A stretch of DNA of 64,000 nucleotides, taken from Ophiocordyceps camponoti-saundersi (nom. inval.) (Eukaryota; Ascomycota; Sordariomycetes; Hypocreales; Ophiocordycipitaceae). Of the stretch, positions 38,671-52,007 are shown in pieces. The stretch is taken from NCBI GenBank assembly GCA_003339415.1, contig PDHQ01000167.1:1-64000 (forward strand), in the 5' to 3' direction. Both the position numbers and the translations under genes were made by a program. The notes under the pieces were generated by a model that was not told where the DNA came from, ran no database searches, and saw only the letters and a list, made by a program, of their open reading frames with translations. Within the stretch, counting starts at the first letter, position 1; every line of letters starts with the position of its first letter.

Positions 38671-39693
38671 TTATAAATAGCTATAGTATTAATTATTAGC
38701 TATTTTTCTATTATTAAGCTAAGCTTTACTAAGTAGTTATATAATAAATATAAGTTTATATAAAGAATAAGGGGGATTAAAAGTATACTTAGAGATTATA
38801 TAATAGCTTAAATAGTAAGGTAAAGGGCTAGGCTAATATTAACGCTATTTACTATACCGTAAAGTTCGCTTACTAAGATATTTTAAGTAACTTTTTTATA
38901 TTTTATAAAGGTTTAGTAAAGGATATTACCTTATATAATAAATAAGTTAAAGGACTAATTTTCCTTACTAAGGATAATTAAAGTATTAAGCTATAAGGTA
39001 AGGTCCTTATTATTCGTAAATAACTTATTTGTAAAAATAAATAGTTTTATATAAGATAAGTTAAGCGGAATAAATTATAAACCGTAAGTAATATTATTAA
39101 TCTGCTACTAGATATATTTATTAAGGGCTAAAATATCTTATAAGGAAGGATTAGTTACTTAAGCGGCTACTATAAGGTTATATAACGCCTCCGGTTAATA
39201 AATAGAAGTAATATATACTTTTTAAGCTTACTAGCTAATAAAGTCCTATAAGGTAATATTAGTAGTTAAGTTAATAATATAAAGGCCCTTTACTTATCTT
39301 TTCTATATAAGAACGATATTATATAATTTACGCGTAATATAATTACTATTAAAGTTAATAGATAAGCTATTAGTAAGGAATATTTTAAGCTTCGTATAAA
39401 GCTTTACTTATTTTAACTTATTTTCCTTAAGTTTAGAGAATATATTAAATATAAAAGAGAATATATTATCTATTTATAAGCCTATTATTCTAAATAAGTT
39501 AAGGCTAGCTATTATAAATAAAAAATATAAATTATATAATAAGAGCGTTATATAAAAGTTTATATAATAATAATTATAATATATTTTAAACTAATATAAT
39601 CTTAATTTTACTAGCTTATATAGCGGCTTTTTAATATATAAAAAAGTATAAGGTAAATATTAATCTTATAATTTTTTAGGAAAATATATATAT
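38671..39693 (+). other. Split locus, middle segment
   Basis: About 1 kb between the two copia elements, which would have been continuous with 32282 on one side and 46089 on the other. It looks like degraded coding sequence with arginine- and lysine-rich runs (AAG, CGG and CGT triplets at 39160-39400), but no family is recognised and several frames look equally plausible after RIP correction. Its role is unknown. Confidence 0.4.
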
Positions 39694-39698
39694 ATTAT
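39694..39698. repeat. Target-site duplication ATTAT (left, copia 2)
   Basis: Precedes the left LTR of copia 2. The same pentamer follows the right LTR at 46084-46088. Confidence 0.82.
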
Positions 39699-40123
39699 TA
39701 TTAGTTAGCTTTCGCTATTACGTAAGTAGGAGTTAATAATAACTAAAATTACTAAAAATATATATTTCTAATTCTTAATAATTATCTATATCTTATCTAC
39801 TAAGGTAATTCCTAGTCTTACTTATATATAAAATATCTTTTCGTATATTCCCCCTTTTCTCCTTTATATACGCCCTTTTCTATACTCGATATTAGATCGA
39901 GTATAACTAAATCTTTTCCTAAAACTAATCTAATATTAACTAAGAGTTTATTAAAGCTCCTATTTAAAATATTATAATAAAAATATTAATAAAACTTACC
40001 TTACTTCCTATTACTATATTTCTTTATAATATATTCTACGTAATACGCCCCTTTTTTTATTCCTATATATAGATCCTCCTCCTCCCTTATATAGATTATT
40101 ATTATATTCTAATATTTCCTATA
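39699..40123 (-). repeat. Copia 2, 3' LTR (left)
   Basis: 425 bp, reverse complement of the copia 1 LTRs, beginning TATTAGTTAGC and ending TTTCCTATA. Confidence 0.95.
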
Positions 40124-40159
40124 TTAGTAATTCTTTCTTTTTCGGGGAGAGTTATATCC

Positions 40160-43100
40160 TTTATTTATAATATATTAAGCTATTTCTCTTTCCTTATAAC
40201 GAAACCTTAAATATAAATATTAAGTATATTTATATTAACTAAGTATTCTAGCGCTTTATTAGGGTTATTTTTAGTTATTATATCCGCTAAGTTATCTTAT
40301 TTATTAATCTAGCGGATTTTCTTAATTTTATAATTCTCGTAAGATTCTCTTATTAATATAATATTAATTATTAGCTTTTTTTCTTTTATAGTACTAAGTT
40401 TTACTAAATATTTATATAACGAATATAAGTTAGTATATATAATAGTTTAAATTATACTTAATCTAAGCTTAAATTAAATTCGTATTAATATTAATCTAAT
40501 TAATATACCGATATCGAATTTAGCTAATATTTTATATATTTCTAAGGCGAGGATAAATTAAGTTACCTTCTTATATTTCGTCGAATTTTAGTAGATAATA
40601 TTCTTAGTAAAAGTAAATTTATCTTTTCCTCCTATTTCTTATCCGAGTATAATAATATATCCGATTTATAAAAAAAGATCGGTATTATTAGTAAAAAAAC
40701 TATTAGTAAAAATATATAATTTTATATTATTTAGCGGTATAAAAATATAATATAGCCCTCTATTTTAATATTACTATTATTATTATAGTTACTTATTTAA
40801 CTTCTTATAATCTTTCTTATCTAAAAATTAGCGTTATACGGCGATAAAAAGGTTATATATAGCCTTTAGTTAGTAAATAGAAATAATATAAGCGCCCTTA
40901 GCGCGTTATTTTAGATATTATTATATAGCGTCCGTCGCGGAAAGGTTAACGGGCTAGATCTTAATAGCTTAGCTTTTCTATTAAAAATAGATTAAATTCG
41001 AACTAATATCGATTTAAGATTTATTAAAATCCGCAGTATTACCGGCCTAAAATACTATCTTAAGCTTAGTGCGGAATTAAGTAATAGTTATATATTCTTC
41101 TTTTAGTTATCTAAAAGCTTTAATACTAAGTATTAAGGTATCGTTAGTTTATAAGCTAATAAGGCTAAAATAAGCGTAATTACTATACTTAATAAGAAAA
41201 TAAGCGTTAAATATTAATATATATATTTATAGTTATTAAAAATAATAGTCTTAATAGGTACGAAACTAATAAATATTAGCTTCTATAATTTCGTATAATA
41301 GCTTAATAACGTAAATAATAATATTAATAAAGTACTAATCTTTTATCTTAGCTAGTAGCGTAATAATAATAATACGCTTAAGATTAGAATATAACTAGAG
41401 GTATACTTATATAATATTTTATAGTATAAGCTTAAAACTTACTTAAAAACTAATAGAAGCGAGAGCTAATATTAGCTATTAGCTTACGCGCTAAATAATT
41501 AAGGATTACGTAAAGATCGTATTTTTATTTTTATTACTATAGCCGGCGATAATTAAGCGTAACTTTTTATAAAAGTAGTTAATATTAGTTTTTTTAATTT
41601 CGCGGATTATATAAGTATAGAAAAGATATATACCTTAATACTTATCGGGGTTATAATATTTAAAGGAGAAAACGCCGCGGCCGATAAGGTTATTAATTTC
41701 CTAAATATCTAAGGTTTTAAAAAGTTATCTCGGAGTAGTAATCTTACTTTTAGAATAAAATTTAAGCGAAAACGCTATATTATCCTTTTCCTTTTATATT
41801 ATAAATATATTATTAGTAGATAAGTTACGAGGAATATATATTACGATTTATAGTTAAGGTATAGTTTAAGGTAGAGAGGAAATTAATCTAATTATAAAAA
41901 AAGTTTAACTTAAACCTAAGGTAAGGCCTTTATATAAAGGTAAGTTTAAACTTAATTTAGGGCCTTTATACGGAGGTAAATCTAAACTTAATTTAAGGCT
42001 TTTATATAAAGGTAAGAAAAATAGCTAGATATATATTAAGCGAAATAATCTTAAGCTATAAGGAAAGTTAATAGTAATATTATAGCTATAAATAATAATA
42101 AGGGTATATAAGCTAGTTTATTTACTAAATTCTCTCTAAATATAAACTTAGCTATTAAGCGGTAATTTTAAAATATTTAATATATTTAATTTATTTCGTA
42201 TTAAGAGGGCGTTATAAACTATATATTAAGTATAAAACTTATATAAGTTAGCTATAGCTTTTTAAATAATAATAGCGCGCTTAAGCGTTAAAAAGGTTAA
42301 AGCTAAGTTTAGGTAAATTTTAAAATATACTCTAAAAACGAAAAATATAAAGATAAATCCGTTAAGTTTAATAGTATTATTAATAGCTTTAATAGCTATT
42401 TATAAGATCGAATTACGCTTAATATTATATTAAAGTTTATTCGATATTATATTATATACTCGCTAAAGCGGAGTATAATATTATTTTACTTTCCTAACTA
42501 ACTAATATACCTTAATAGGGATTTAAGTATATATAATTCTTAATATAGCGGCTTTAGATTTAAATTCTTATAAGTTAAAGTTCTTATTAGCGTTATAGCG
42601 GATAAAGTTTAAAAGCCTAAAGTAAATATTAATTTAAATAAGCCTTAAGGTATTTTATATATTCTTAGTAAAAAGAGATAGTAAAAAATAAGCTACTTAA
42701 AAAGCTATTACTTAATTTATAATATAAAGAATAGTATATTAGTTAATATATAAGATATCTATAATAATTTTAAAGTTAAAATCCTTATTATTTTTTAAAT
42801 AAAACTTAAATTATTAAGGCGCTAAGCTAATAAGTTAATATTATTAGTAAATTTTAAATATAGCTTTAATAGCTTTAACGTTTATTTTATAATTAGCTTA
42901 AGTAAGAAAGTTATAAAGTTAAGAAACGCTTAGGTATTTAAAATATTTATAAATTTAACGAATTTCTTATTCGGTTAGGTATATTACCGCTTCCTCGGAT
43001 AAAGAGAGGAAAAACTAAAAATAACTCTATTTACGAATAATAGGTACCTTAGTCGCTTTATAGATAAGGTAATTAGAAATATTCCGAAAAAAGATTCTAA

Positions 43101-45560
43101 GTTAATTTATATCCGTAAGGTAAAAAAAAAATAGTATTTATATAAGGAGGATATAGAAAGTTATTTTCCTAACTAGGGTTTTAATAGCTACGGATCCGAG
43201 AGAAGATATAATTTATCTTTCTCCGAATTTAATATTAACTTAACTTATAGTAAATTCGTTAAGCAATAAGAAGGGGATTAAAGCTTATAAGGCTTCGAAC
43301 TAAAATCGGCCTAAAATTAATATAAACGCCGCTCTAATATTAATTAGGATCTCTTAAAAAGTTATTTATAAGTATTAGTCCGTTAATATAAACTACGTAA
43401 TAAGTATAGTAAAAGGTAATAATTTATAAGAATTATCTATAATTAGGAAATATAAGTATATTAACTAGTAAAAAATCTTAGCGGTATAAAGGGATATAAA
43501 GGGTAGTTTATTAACTTCTATTATTTAGGAAATATCTAAAAGTTAAGATAATTATATAAAAGCTAATATATAGTATAGCGTCTTAGTTAGTTTAGAAGTT
43601 AAGAGTATCTAGCTTTTATTACTATTATCTTTTAGTATTTTTTCTATTCCTTTAAATTTAGTAATATAAGCGTTAAAATTAATATAATTACCCGTAAATT
43701 TATAATAAGCTATAAATAAATATTAAACTAATTATCGCTTATTTTTAGTATATTTAGTTAATTAGTAATTAGTTTTATTATAAATAAAATATTTACGGTT
43801 TTATAAGGTATTTTATATTAGATTACGGGTAAAGGTCCCTTAGTTATCTCCTCGATATCGGGTTAAACTCCGGTTAAGGGTTTTTTAATATTAGCGGTTA
43901 AGGTAAAAAGAGTTTAAGGGGGTAGATACCGGAGGCGGTTAAGTTTTAGTAAGCTATTAAATATATTAAGATATACTAAGCTAATAAGTTAGGGTAATTT
44001 TAAGTAATAAACGAAAGTTAAATATAAGAGATTTAATATCCTTAGCTAGTCTAAAAAAAGTAAATTTAAGTTTAGGAACGCTATAGCACGTATTAATAAG
44101 TAATATCTATAAAGGAGTATAACCGGTATAATCTAATTTAAGAGTATATTAGTAAAAATCTAATTTATTAAATAACTTTTATAGAATTTTATAAGGTTTA
44201 TTATTAGGGAGCGAAGCGCGAATAGATAAGTATATAATTATTATCTAATTTATATAATAATAAAAATAGTTAATATCTATATTAAAATATTTCTATATCT
44301 AAAGATATATTTTACGAAAAGTTAGAGATTATTTAATATAGTTTAAATAATAGCGTTAAGCTTATCCTAAAAAAATACGCGGAAAGATTACGTAAAAATA
44401 CGAGGAATAAATCTCTAAAGTATAATAAGTATTTATTAGAATACGAATCTTATTATCTAAAAAGTTATATAGCTCCTTAGTATATAAGGTATTTTTATTC
44501 TAAACCTTAGTAAACCGGGTAATAATATCTATACTAATATATATATTAGTAAATTCGATAAGGGGAAAGGTAGTAAAAGTAATAGCGTTAGGTATAAGTT
44601 TATTTTAGGAGCGAAGGGTCCTTAATAATATCCCCTTTCGATATTAATATAAGTTTATACCGATATCTAAATAATTATCTTAGCTATTAAGATTAAGCTT
44701 AGCTATACTTATAGATAAGTTTTTAATAAGGGCCTTAGGTAAAGATTAGGCTTTTCGGGTAGTAGCTTCTAAATCCTTAAAATAGTATAATATTAGTTCC
44801 TAAATAAGTTAAATTATAATATAATAAAAGGGTAGTTTAGTTTAGGAAAGCTAAGTATTTAGTATAAGGATAATAGTCCGGGTATCTAAGCTAAGGCCTA
44901 GTTATAATTATAAAGCTTATTTATTATTATAATTCTAGCTTATCCCTATATTAGTTTCCGGTAAAAGTTTTTTAGGAATAATAAGTCCGGGTTCGAAAAA
45001 GGTTTTCTTATATATTTAGAGTAGCTATACCGGAGGTTTATCTAAGTTAAAAAAGTTTTTAAGTTCCTTTTAGGTAAGTTCCTTAGACTTTCCGATATAT
45101 ATTCCTTTATATATAAGTAAATTTCGAATAAGGTCTCTTATAAATACTTATCCCGTTTCCTAGGTTTTTACTTTCTAGCTATTAAAATATTATTAGAAAA
45201 GGTTAAAAAGTATAAGACTAAAAAGTTATTTATTACTTTTAACGAATAAGATAAATCTCGCTATCGTAAGTTTAACTATTTCTCTATTCTTATAGTTACT
45301 TAGTATATTATTATCTTATCGATTTAAGTTAAACTAATTCTAATATCGCTTTAGAATTTTAGTATATCTAAAAGCCTCTTAAGTTAGTTAGTTATAATAT
45401 TTTAAGAGCTTAATCCTATCTTCCGGTAATATACTTATTATTATAAGTAAAGTTTCGAACTAGCTTTAGATAAATATCGTAAAATATTTAAGTTAGTATT
45501 ATTAAGAGTTTTAAAAAAGGTCTTATATAGCTTTATATTAACTCTTTAATTAATTATAAC
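40160..45560 (-). pseudogene. Copia gag-pol relic (copy 2)
   Basis: This mirrors the copy 1 reading frame. The RT segment corresponding to ILTQS-x-TIQR lies at about 41470-41515, and the integrase C-terminal AIN-DTA-FNG segment at about 42341-42400. As in copy 1, gag and protease (toward 45500) are not individually readable. The two copies carry RIP hits at different sites, so comparing them could resolve many ambiguous codons. Inactive. Confidence 0.83.
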
Positions 45561-45648
45561 TTACCTCTATATAATTATTTTCGTAAAAGTTTATTATTAG
45601 GGTTAATTATTCTATTTTTTACTAATCTATAATTAATTAAATTTTAAC

Positions 45649-45658
45649 TACTAATTAG
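45649..45658 (-). promoter_or_regulatory. Putative primer-binding site, copia 2
   Basis: On the minus strand CTAATTAGTA directly follows the 5' LTR, identical to copia 1. Confidence 0.5.
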
Positions 45659-46083
45659 TATTAGTTAGCTTTCGCTATTACGTAAGCGAGAGTTAATAAT
45701 AACTAAAGTTACTAAAAGTATATACTTTTAGTTTTTAATAATTATTTATATTTTATCTACTAAGGTAATTCCTAGTCTTACTTATATATAAAATATCTTT
45801 TCGTATATTCCCTTTTTTCTCCTTTATATACGCCCTTTTCTATACTCGATATTAGATTAAGTATAACTAGATCTCTTCCCGAAACTAATTTAATATTAAC
45901 TAGGAGTTTATTAGAGCTCCTATCTAAAATGCTATAATAAAAATACTAACGAAACTTACCTTACTTCCTATTACTATGCTTTTTTATAATATATCCTACG
46001 TAATGCGCCCCTTTCTTTATTCCTATATATAGATCCTCCTCCTCCCCTATATAGATTATTATTATATTCTAGTATTTCCTATA
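45659..46083 (-). repeat. Copia 2, 5' LTR (right)
   Basis: 425 bp, partner of 39699-40123. It retains a few CA/TG sites lost in the other LTRs, for example ATGCTT near 45976 and ATGCGC near 46004. Confidence 0.95.
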
Positions 46084-46088
46084 ATTAT
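46084..46088. repeat. Target-site duplication ATTAT (right, copia 2)
   Basis: Matches 39694-39698. Confidence 0.82.
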
Positions 46089-49000
46089 ATAACTTAAAAG
46101 ATTAGTAAACTATATATATACTTACGTAATATCTTGCAGTTCGCCTTAATAGTTATATAACTTTATAAAGGTAAGTTTAAGGGTAAGAAGGAGGCGCTAT
46201 AATATACGTAGAATTATAAGTAATTATATAAGGATTTTCTCTTTACTATTATCTTTATAGCTTTAAATAACTAAGCGGGACTTTTCGTAAAAGCTATTAT
46301 TTAAATTTTTTATTTCTTATACGAGACGCGTTTTAAAAATATATCTTATAAGGTTTAAGGAAAGATTATATTAAATAAAGGTAAAAACTTCTTATATAAA
46401 AAGGGTATTAATTTCCTTATAATTAAAAGCCTTAAATAGTTATCCTAAGGTAATAATAATACCTTATTATTATAATCGTATAGTAAGTACGTAGTTATCT
46501 TTTTCCTTTATAATAACGAATATAAAGGGAAAAGCTTTATATAAGTCTTTATTATATAAGGGTATAATTAGGATTTCGAACTATACTTTTTTCTTTATAA
46601 GTATAGTAAGGAGAGAGCGGAGATAAGGTTTAACCTATATTATACGAAATCTAATTAATCTTATAAGGAGTTTAAAAATAATATTTTAGCTATTAAAACT
46701 AAAAATACGGAAAGGACCTTACTATTTATCCTTTTTACGCTAAATAAAAACTTCGCTTTAAAAAGGAAGTAATAAGATATTATATAAGTTAAGTCTATTT
46801 TAGGTATAAAAAGCGCGTAAAATATCCGCTTAAGCTTTAATTTATCTTACTTATTTTATAATATATTAAATTACTTAAGCTCTTATAATAATATTAAGGG
46901 CTAGGAGTAAGTTATATAAAATATAGGGGTAAGCGCTAAAAACGAGAAATATTAAGATAAGGCTATTTAGTTTAGCTATATTATTAATAGCCTTAATAGC
47001 TATCTAAAAAATAGTTATATTATTAGTCTTAGTATTAATTTCTTATTATAAGATATTATACGCCCGCTTAAGAGGGGCGTAGATATATTTAACTTTACTA
47101 ATCGCCTAATACGCTTTAATAGGTATTTCTTTATATATAATACTAAGTAATTTCGTATTTATATAAAACTCTAAAAAGGAAAAATTAATCTTAGTATTAT
47201 AGGAGATAATATCTAGTAAGCCTTAGTATATATAAATCTAATATTTATATAAGGCGTTTTAAGCGTTTACTACTAATATATTTTATACGAAGGCGGCGGC
47301 TTAGAAAAATATAGCTTCGTTAATAGCGTATAGGACGGGCTTATTATTAAAATAAAAAATATTAATAACTAGCGAGTAATTAAAGTTATAATTATCTTTA
47401 AAAGAGAATTTAAATCGCTAAGGTTTTAAGTTATATAACTAATATTAGTAATATAAATATTAGATTAACTTAAGGGCTATAAGGGTTATATCTAAAAAAC
47501 TAGCTTTTTTAAATAAGTTATAAAGCTATTATATATAGGGGTAGCTAAAATATTAATAAAGCTATCGTAACTCTTATTTTATATAGTATAATATAGATTC
47601 TTACTTTAAAACGTTAAAGAATAGATATCCTTATTTCCTAATAATAGGAACTATTATATTATTATATTATATAATAATATCCTTTATATTATCGTAGAAG
47701 GTATAAAAGTAGTTAATATCTTTAAGATAGAAAAAGAATAGGGTAAAAATATTAAGAATATAATAAAGGATTTTACTAAGGGGGTTTCGTATAATAATAA
47801 TTTCGATTAGCTTAGTAAGTTCTAAGAAGCTAAAATAGATTATATTCTTAGTTAGGGTCTAGTTAATAGTTATAGAAGGGTATTCCTAGATATAAGCTTC
47901 TACTTATAATTTACTTATAGTTAAGATTTACGTAGCTTTTATATTTTAAAGCTTACCTTAGTATATTATATAATATATATTAAAAAAGAGGAATTATTCC
48001 GTAAAAACTGCTAAGGCTTTTAGTTAGTAGATATTATTACTAGTAAGGTAATATATATAGGCCGCTATAGTAAAAAATAAAACCGCGTTTTCGCCGCTAA
48101 CGATTTCTTTTTTAATATTAGAGTCTTCGTTATATAACTATAAAAACTAAGAATCTTATTTATTAAAACTTTTATATAATAGGAGAAATATACTAAATTC
48201 TTCCTCTATAGGGGGGTCCTAGCTAATTTCTTTATAACTAGTAAGGTATTACTTATATACGTATTAGATATCGTCTAACTTATAGTTTATAAATTAATAT
48301 CTTTCCTTTTTATATATAAAATACCTTTATATTATATAAGGTTAAAACTAGCGTTACTATAAGGAAAAATATTATATAAAGGGCGATCGTTATTAGCAGG
48401 GAGTAAAAGAAAATTATCTAAGGTTTATACGATACTTATTATAATTAAGGTAGCGTTATTCGATAAAGAACTAGTTAATAGTTTTATCTATAGTAATAGT
48501 AAAAGAGGAATAAAGGTAATTAATAAATATTTTATATAATATATTTTAGAATATTATAGCTAATTTAAGTTCTAAAACGCCGCGATAAGCTTATATAATA
48601 GTAATAAGAAGTTACTTTTCTTCTTAATAGTTAGGTTTAAAAGCTTATTAAATAAGTTAAAGTTTATTAAGGAGGGTATCGAGTAAATTTATTATAGTTT
48701 TATTAGGGTTTTCTTATCGTACGATATTAAAAGAAAAAGTAATCTAATCTATTTAATATAATAAATAGTTTATATAAATATTAAAGTATATATCTAAAAA
48801 AGTATAAATTTTATCTTATTATTTATCTAATCTAATAAAATATAAATAATAGTCCTAAGCTTTATCTAAAAAGATATCCGGAAAAATAGCGTAAAATTAA
48901 TCTTCTATTATATTAATATAAGAGTAATAGCTAATAAAAATCCTAGCCTTATCGATTAGTATATCGTACGGCCGCCCTATATAGTTTTAATCTTTTCGCT

Positions 49001-49290
49001 AACTTTTAAGGAAGGCGGTAACCTTATTTAGGGAGATTAGTTTATTTACTACTTTTCGTATTAATAGTAATATATAAACTTATATAATACTTATTAAGGC
49101 TTAATTTATCGATTCTAAAAGGGTTTAAGTTAAGGTTACTAAAGGTAGCTATATATTTAAGTTATATAAAGTAATTAACTCCTACGTATAAGTTATATAA
49201 AGTAGGGGTTCGGCTAAGATATTTTATAATAGTAAAATCCCTCGATTAGTCTTAGATTATAAGATTAGATTAGATTATATAATATTATAT
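46089..49290 (+). other. Split locus, right segment (unidentified coding-like relic)
   Basis: 3.2 kb of sequence rich in AAG, AAA, TTA and GCG triplets, which reads as lysine/leucine-rich protein on the plus strand in more than one frame. No transposase, helicase, recombinase or polymerase motif was recognised, including the Walker motif expected of a Helitron helicase. If it and the segments at 31126 and 38671 are one gene, the original coding length was up to about 5.3 kb. The element or gene type is unknown, and the strand assignment is tentative. Confidence 0.35.
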
Positions 49291-49399
49291 ATTAGGGTAT
49301 TAGTAGTCGTGATCTCTTTTATATTAGTCTAATAGCAAATCTAAGAATAATAATAATTTCTCTAAGTCCCCTTTTTCTCTCCCCCTATCCCTTATCCCC

Positions 49400-50770
49400 T
49401 TATACCTTATCCTCTAACGCCTGCCTAATAAAGTAAGGGGGCATCTTTATTATAGTCGCTTACGACCACCTTCTTTATCTAAACCTCTCTACTATAATCC
49501 TCCGTAAATAGCTTATCGTTATCTAGTCCTAAGGGTATCCCCCTAATTTTATTCGAGCTAGTCTCCTAATTTCCTTAGCTTAATAGCCTCGCTTTCTTAA
49601 TCGTTTTTTTATTAGACTAGTTAGCTATATTAAGCCTCTTAGGTCGCGGCGATAATATATCGGATATTAACCCTTAGTTAGATAGCTATAGAAGGGGGTC
49701 CGATATAAGTTATAATATAAGTTAATCGAAGTCCTTAAAGTTTACCTTAATAATTTAGCGTAGAGTTATCTTAATAGCTTTATCTAATAGCGGTTAGATA
49801 ATATCGTTTATCGTCGTAAATTAAAATACCTCTTATAGCGCCGCTCTAATAGTATCTTTTATCGGATATATATTATATTCTTTAATATCTATAGAAACGG
49901 GCCGCTTTAGTTATATTAAGAACTTATTTAGAATATAAGTTAGCTTATTATAAATAAGTAAGATAATTCTCTCTAAATTTTTAATAGCTATTATCTACCT
50001 AATAGCTCTCTTAGTATACGTAATCGATCGTTCTACTTATATAACTCGCTAAAATTCTATTCGTTAGTACTTAAGAAGAGCCCTATAATTAGCTTCCTAT
50101 CGCTTTTTTTAATCCCTCGTAATAGACTATTATTTTACTATTTATATCTTATTTTTCTTTAACTACCGCGCTATTAGACTTCGCTATTTAGCTAATAATA
50201 ATTCGAACGCTTCCTTCTAATAAAAGGTAGTAAAGGCTCCTATAATTATAACGTAGGTAATATTAAAGATAGCCCTATCCTTAGGTACCTAAATTAATAT
50301 AGTTACGTTCTAAATTATAGGGGTAGCCGAAGGTGCTTAAATTAGCGCGGGCGTATTATAAATTTTAGGGGTAGCCGAAAGCGTATAAACCGCCGAAATA
50401 ATAGAAGATAGCGATATAGTAAATATAAGCGTCGAAGCGGGATATATCCTCTTTACTACTATAAGGATATTTAAAGATATAAGCGTCGAAGTTAGTATCT
50501 TTATAATAGGTAAGGCTTATATAATAGAAGATTTTAGGAATAAGAATATAAGCGTCGAAGTTAGTATTTTTATAGTAAGTAAGGCTTATATAATAGAAGA
50601 TTTCGGGTTAGTAGTAATCGAGGGCTATATAATAGAAGACGAAAGATACTTTAAGCTAGTAGTAGCCGATATTTTAACCGAAAGCTATATAATAAAAAAA
50701 GATCGCTTCGGGCTAGTAGTAGCCGATATTTCTACGACGGAAGGTTATAGCTTTATCCTAACTATAAGTT
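49400..50770 (-). pseudogene. Minus-strand coding relic with in-phase tandem repeats
   Basis: Read from right to left, the predicted product starts with a serine/threonine/proline-rich repetitive region (50770-50380). A charged segment and a C-terminal part with acidic clusters follow, ending near 49410. Coding is supported by the repeat spacings (54, 69, 48 and 57 bases), all multiples of three, and by a sensible mix of residues that does not depend only on restored stops. I recognise no family. A structural protein of an element, or a captured host gene with a low-complexity linker, are both possible. Sequence to 52007 may contain its upstream part. Residual CA/TG density near 49330-49500 is higher than in most of the window. 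Confidence 0.5.
50427..50740. repeat. Coding tandem repeats
   Basis: The block AAGCGTCGAAG starts at 50427, 50481 and 50550. A second block, G(C/T)TAGTAGTA followed by (A/G)(A/C)CG, starts at 50607, 50655 and 50712, and CTATATAATAGAAGA-like segments lie between. The spacings 54, 69, 48 and 57 are all divisible by three. Confidence 0.8.
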
Positions 50771-52007
50771 ATACTAACCTTACTTTTAGGGCTTACTCCG
50801 GTAATTTAAGCTAACCTTAACCCGTATTCTTCTAACTAAAGATAGGTAATATAGTCTTAGGGCCTTAAGGCGTTTTTAAGGGAGTTATTATAATTATAAG
50901 TTTAACTATATCCTTATTCCTAATTTTAGATACTAATATAAGGGTATATCCGTCTAATAAATCTTTTACCTTATCGTTAGCTATTTCGCTTAATAGTTTT
51001 ATTAATAATTAAGGTAGCGTAAGCTAGTCGGCCTACTAGCCTAATACTTAGCGAATAACCTAATTTACGTTAAATTTCGATACTCTTTCTACGTCCTAAA
51101 ATCCCGCCTTAGACCCGTAAGTAATAATAGTAATATCTTAGTTATAATAGCCTTAGCTTTTAAGAGCTAACTTTAATAAAGCTACCCCTAATATATTAGT
51201 ATCTATTATACCTAGTAGCTTATCGTATACTATTCGGTTAATATTAAAGATTATTCGCTTCTATAATTTTTATATAGTAATAGAAAACGAATCTATAATA
51301 TTAAGTAAGATAGCCTCTTTTATCTTCCTTATATTAATAATAATTTCTAATATAAAGGGAAGATTACCTTTATTATCTTTTTTTACCGTACGGTTCGCGA
51401 AGTAATATATTATAATATATAGTTATTATAACTCCGGTTACGAGATCGGCTAGTTACGCGGTAAGATATTTTCTATAATATTCTTATCGGTAGTTTAGAA
51501 TTTTTAAATATTTTAAGATACCGTTACTAAAGCGGTTTCCTCCTATATTACTTTAGTAATATATTACGATAGCTAGTCCCCTTTTACGGCCTATTTAGCT
51601 AAAATATAACTATAAGGAGTTCCGGTCGTTATAATAATCTTAAGGTTCTTAGTAACCTTCGCTTTCTAATTTATCTTTATTATTTAGGTAAAAAAACCTT
51701 AGTATTTTTCGTATTCTATACGAATCTTCTAATACTAAACGTTAATTATTTCGTTTTTTAAGGGGTTTACGTTTTTAAAAGTTAGGTAATTATCTTAAGT
51801 AGCTATAGTAATATAAGAGGAAAACGATAATAATATAATACGCGAAGTAAGGATAAACGTAAGAGGAGATAAATAGTACGATAGAAGGTAAGTTAAACGA
51901 AAAATAATAATAATATACGAAATAAAAGTACGTATAAAAGGAGATAACTATACGTTAATAATAGTAATATATAATAGTTAGTTATATATAAGGAAGAAGG
52001 AGATAAA
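50771..52007 (-). other. Unidentified, possibly upstream part of the minus-strand relic
   Basis: Coding-like composition continues to about 51780, then becomes purine-rich AT sequence up to the putative LTR. I could not choose a frame or recognise a domain. Confidence 0.4.

Larger units (their letters stand above)
39699..46083 (-). mobile_element. Full-length Ty1/copia retrotransposon, copy 2 (inverted)
   Basis: A 6,385-bp element, the reverse complement of copy 1 end to end. Its target duplication (ATTAT) differs from that of copy 1, so the two are independent insertions and not halves of one duplicated block. Its 425-bp LTRs, primer-binding site (45649-45658) and polypyrimidine-looking polypurine tract (40133-40148) are in mirrored order. 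With copy 1 it makes an inverted repeat with 6.4-kb arms and a 1-kb spacer. Confidence 0.95.

Noticed and set aside
46089..49290. Helitron helicase or other known transposase in the split locus
   Set aside because: A short T-S-K motif near 48240 resembles a nucleotide-binding loop, but the surrounding glycines and the other helicase motifs are missing.
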